The position numbers and the translations under genes were made by a program. 6,283 nt of DNA from Planctomycetota bacterium (GTDB lineage: Bacteria; Planctomycetota; Phycisphaerae; WQYP01): assembly GCA_021795535.1 (NCBI GenBank), contig JAJYPG010000085.1:1-6283 (forward strand), written 5' to 3'. Shown here piece after piece: positions 4,486 to 6,283 of this stretch. The first letter of the stretch is position 1. The number at the start of each line of letters is the position of its first letter. The notes below the pieces were generated by a model. That model saw only the letters and a list, made by a program, of their open reading frames with translations, ran no database searches and had not been told where the DNA came from.

Positions 4486-6235
4486 CACACCGGGAAAGCC
4501 ATCCAAGCCGACAGCTCCGGTGGATACTTCCATTACGCCCAAAGCCAATGGCCGGATGCTTTCGGTGCGGATGTACTTTTTCCTGATTCTCCTTTCCTGC
4601 CTGATGCTATGGCTGGCTTTTCCGCCCATTAAATTCTGGCCGCTGGCACTTTTTGCGCTCACTCCGATTTCTTTGGCCATCCTTGGCCGGCCGAACCGCG
4701 CTGGCACACTGGGACTGCTTTGGCTGGGCGGCTTTATCTACTTCATGGTGGCAAGTTTCTGGCTGATTCCGGTTACGATTGGCGGTTATATTGGGCTTTC
4801 GGCCTATATGGCGGTCTATTTTCCGATGTTCGCGATCCTGCTGCGGCTGTGGGTTGTCCGTTTACGCATACCGGCGCTGCTGGCGGTGCCCCTGGCTTTT
4901 ACTGCCGCAGAGTTTGTGCGCAGCACCTTTATGTCGGGCTTTTCCTGGTTCATGGTGGGCACCTCCCTGGCTCCCTGCAAGCCACTGCTGCAATGTGCGG
5001 ATTTAGCCGGGGTTTCCGGGTTAACCTTTCTTTGCGGTCTGTGCGCCGGCGGACTGGTGGACATTCTAAAACATGGGGAAAATTCGGTCGCAGATAATCC
5101 GCGGCGGCGTTTAATTCCCGGCATTGCGGCCCTGGCGATTCTTGCGGCGGCCTGCGTCTATGGCGGCTATCGCCTGGGTCAGAAGGGGGTGTTCTCACCC
5201 GGACCGGTTGTGGCGGTTATTGAAAGCCGCATTCCCCAGACGCTTAAAGACAATCAAACTCCAGCCGACGAAGATGCGATGTTTCGCGCATTTTGCACGC
5301 AGTCGCTTTTGGCGGCCAAAGCCAATCCGCACGTGAATCTGATTGTCTGGCCGGAAACAATGGTCCCCGGCGACCTGAACCGCGCGTGGCTGAATATGTC
5401 CGCCTATGATTTCATGCCGGGCCATGGTCGTGGTGAATTGCGGCGCGATCAGGCGTATGCGAAAAAGCTTGCGGCTTTGTCGCGACAAACCGGTGCGGCC
5501 TTTCTGGTGGGTTCCGGCGGCATTCATTTTGGCGCCAGTGGTCGGCCAGTCAAGCTTCAGAATATTGCAGTCTACTTCACACCCCGGCACGGCCTGACGG
5601 GGCACCCATACGCCAAGCATCATCTGGTTCCGTTCGGTGAATATATTCCGTTCAAACATACCGGGCCGCTTATTCACAAGTGGTTGCTGGATCTTACACC
5701 GTACGGGCCGAATCATGATTACAGTTTGACGCCAGGAAAAAAATGGCGACGTTTTGTGCTGCATGTTGGTTCTTACCATTGGAAATTCGGCACACCAATC
5801 TGCTATGAAGACGCCATGCCCCATCCGTGCCGCATGTTTGCCCGTCCACGGCGTGGTAAAAAAGGGGTGCAGTTTCTGGTGAGCATAAGCAATGATGGCT
5901 GGTATCAGAGCCACACGGAACTAACGCAGCATTTACAGCTTGCACAGGTGCGTGCGGTGGAAAACAGAGTACCAATTGCGCGGAGTGTCAATGGCGGAGA
6001 TTCAGGTTTAATTAATTCCGATGGGCAGGTTCTGAAGTTGGTTGGCGCGGGCGGGACGATCAATCAGGTTGGGGGATTTGCTGTTGGCCGCCTGCCTCTG
6101 GACAGCCGCATCAGCCTTTTCAGCCGAACCGGCGATGTTTTTGCCCGCTCACTGGTGCTTTTGAACCTGCTTATGGTACTGGGCGTATGGACGGCGGGCA
6201 TGGCGAGATGGCTCTTGCGGCGCAGGCGGGTTTAG
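4457..6235 (+). CDS. lnt: Apolipoprotein N-acyltransferase (Lnt)
   Basis: Lnt transfers an acyl chain from a phospholipid to the N-terminal Cys of diacylated lipoproteins in the inner membrane, the last step of lipoprotein maturation before sorting to the outer membrane. The 592-residue product has about seven N-terminal hydrophobic segments (roughly residues 39-238), a periplasmic nitrilase-like (CN hydrolase) domain (about 250-550) and a C-terminal membrane helix (565-587), as in the family. The catalytic triad is visible: Glu300 in VWPET, Lys387 in AKHHLVPFGEYIP, and Cys449 in TPICYED. The accessory Glu395 (PFGE) and Glu451 (CYE) are also present, as are SNDGWY and RAVENR. It is longer than the E. 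coli enzyme, with a Ser/Thr/Pro/Lys-rich cytoplasmic N-terminal extension and insertions in the hydrolase domain. The ATG at 4457 is chosen for the AAGG 6 bases upstream; an in-frame ATG at 4412 would add 15 residues. It follows the PhoD-like gene by 57 bases, probably as an operon. Confidence 0.96.
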   Translation: MSTTTKTSDNTPGKPSKPTAPVDTSITPKANGRMLSVRMYFFLILLSCLMLWLAFPPIKFWPLALFALTPISLAILGRPNRAGTLGLLWLGGFIYFMVASFWLIPVTIGGYIGLSAYMAVYFPMFAILLRLWVVRLRIPALLAVPLAFTAAEFVRSTFMSGFSWFMVGTSLAPCKPLLQCADLAGVSGLTFLCGLCAGGLVDILKHGENSVADNPRRRLIPGIAALAILAAACVYGGYRLGQKGVFSPGPVVAVIESRIPQTLKDNQTPADEDAMFRAFCTQSLLAAKANPHVNLIVWPETMVPGDLNRAWLNMSAYDFMPGHGRGELRRDQAYAKKLAALSRQTGAAFLVGSGGIHFGASGRPVKLQNIAVYFTPRHGLTGHPYAKHHLVPFGEYIPFKHTGPLIHKWLLDLTPYGPNHDYSLTPGKKWRRFVLHVGSYHWKFGTPICYEDAMPHPCRMFARPRRGKKGVQFLVSISNDGWYQSHTELTQHLQLAQVRAVENRVPIARSVNGGDSGLINSDGQVLKLVGAGGTINQVGGFAVGRLPLDSRISLFSRTGDVFARSLVLLNLLMVLGVWTAGMARWLLRRRRV

Positions 6236-6283
6236 TGCGTCTGCGTTACAATACGTTGCGCAATGGTTTGAAAAGGGCTTCGC
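6236..6283 (+). other. Non-coding end of the window after lnt
   Basis: The last 48 bases hold a perfect 8-base palindrome TTGCGCAA (6256-6263) and a TACAAT that resembles a -10 box (6247-6252), but no acceptable -35 and no hairpin with a T-run. No start of a further gene can be supported. Confidence 0.3.

Noticed and set aside
5195..5914. 239-codon open frame on the - strand
   Set aside because: It is antisense to the catalytic domain of lnt, whose motifs are unambiguous; no protein family signature is seen in the - strand translation.
6247..6252. TACAAT as a promoter for the next gene
   Set aside because: No -35 at proper spacing and no downstream gene start inside the window.

Overview
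The window holds four confidently called protein genes on the + strand, a fifth possible small gene on the - strand, and several short regulatory-looking sites. Gene content suggests a Gram-negative-type bacterium with an outer-membrane lipoprotein pathway (an Lnt). The pairing of a FloA-type flotillin with a proline-rich helper-like protein, a secreted PhoD-like protein, a - strand peptide with a WPxLPxxI tail, and weak or absent Shine-Dalgarno (SD) sites recall Planctomycetota. That lineage guess comes from pattern memory, not from a search. No rRNA, tRNA, CRISPR array or insertion sequence is visible.

Layout. Bases 2-532 are the 3' end of a long coiled-coil protein gene that enters from outside the window. 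Bases 533-1003 form a 471-base gap between + strand genes. It holds a plausible small - strand reading frame (688-939), and just past its stop an inverted repeat with a T-run on the - strand. Bases 1004-2083 encode a FloA flotillin-like SPFH membrane scaffold protein. A GC-rich hairpin (2098-2129) follows. Then come a perfect 14-base tandem repeat (2153-2180) and an excellent extended -10 box (2184-2192), which probably drive a 200-residue proline/glutamine-rich protein (2223-2825).

Bases 2826-3055 are non-coding, with an orphan SD sequence that can fold against a downstream CU-rich segment. Bases 3056-4399 encode an exported PhoD-family phosphatase homologue in which several metal-ligand residues of the family are replaced. 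Its last codons carry a strong SD that faces an ATG overlapping its stop, but that ATG opens only a 28-codon frame. The real downstream gene is lnt (4457-6235), apolipoprotein N-acyltransferase, in another frame. The final 48 bases are non-coding.

Working together: FloA and its proline-rich neighbour plausibly belong to membrane organisation. The PhoD-like protein and Lnt form a probable two-gene operon concerned with the cell envelope. The most unusual item is the PhoD-like protein with an eroded active site, which suggests a pseudoenzyme or a changed activity.
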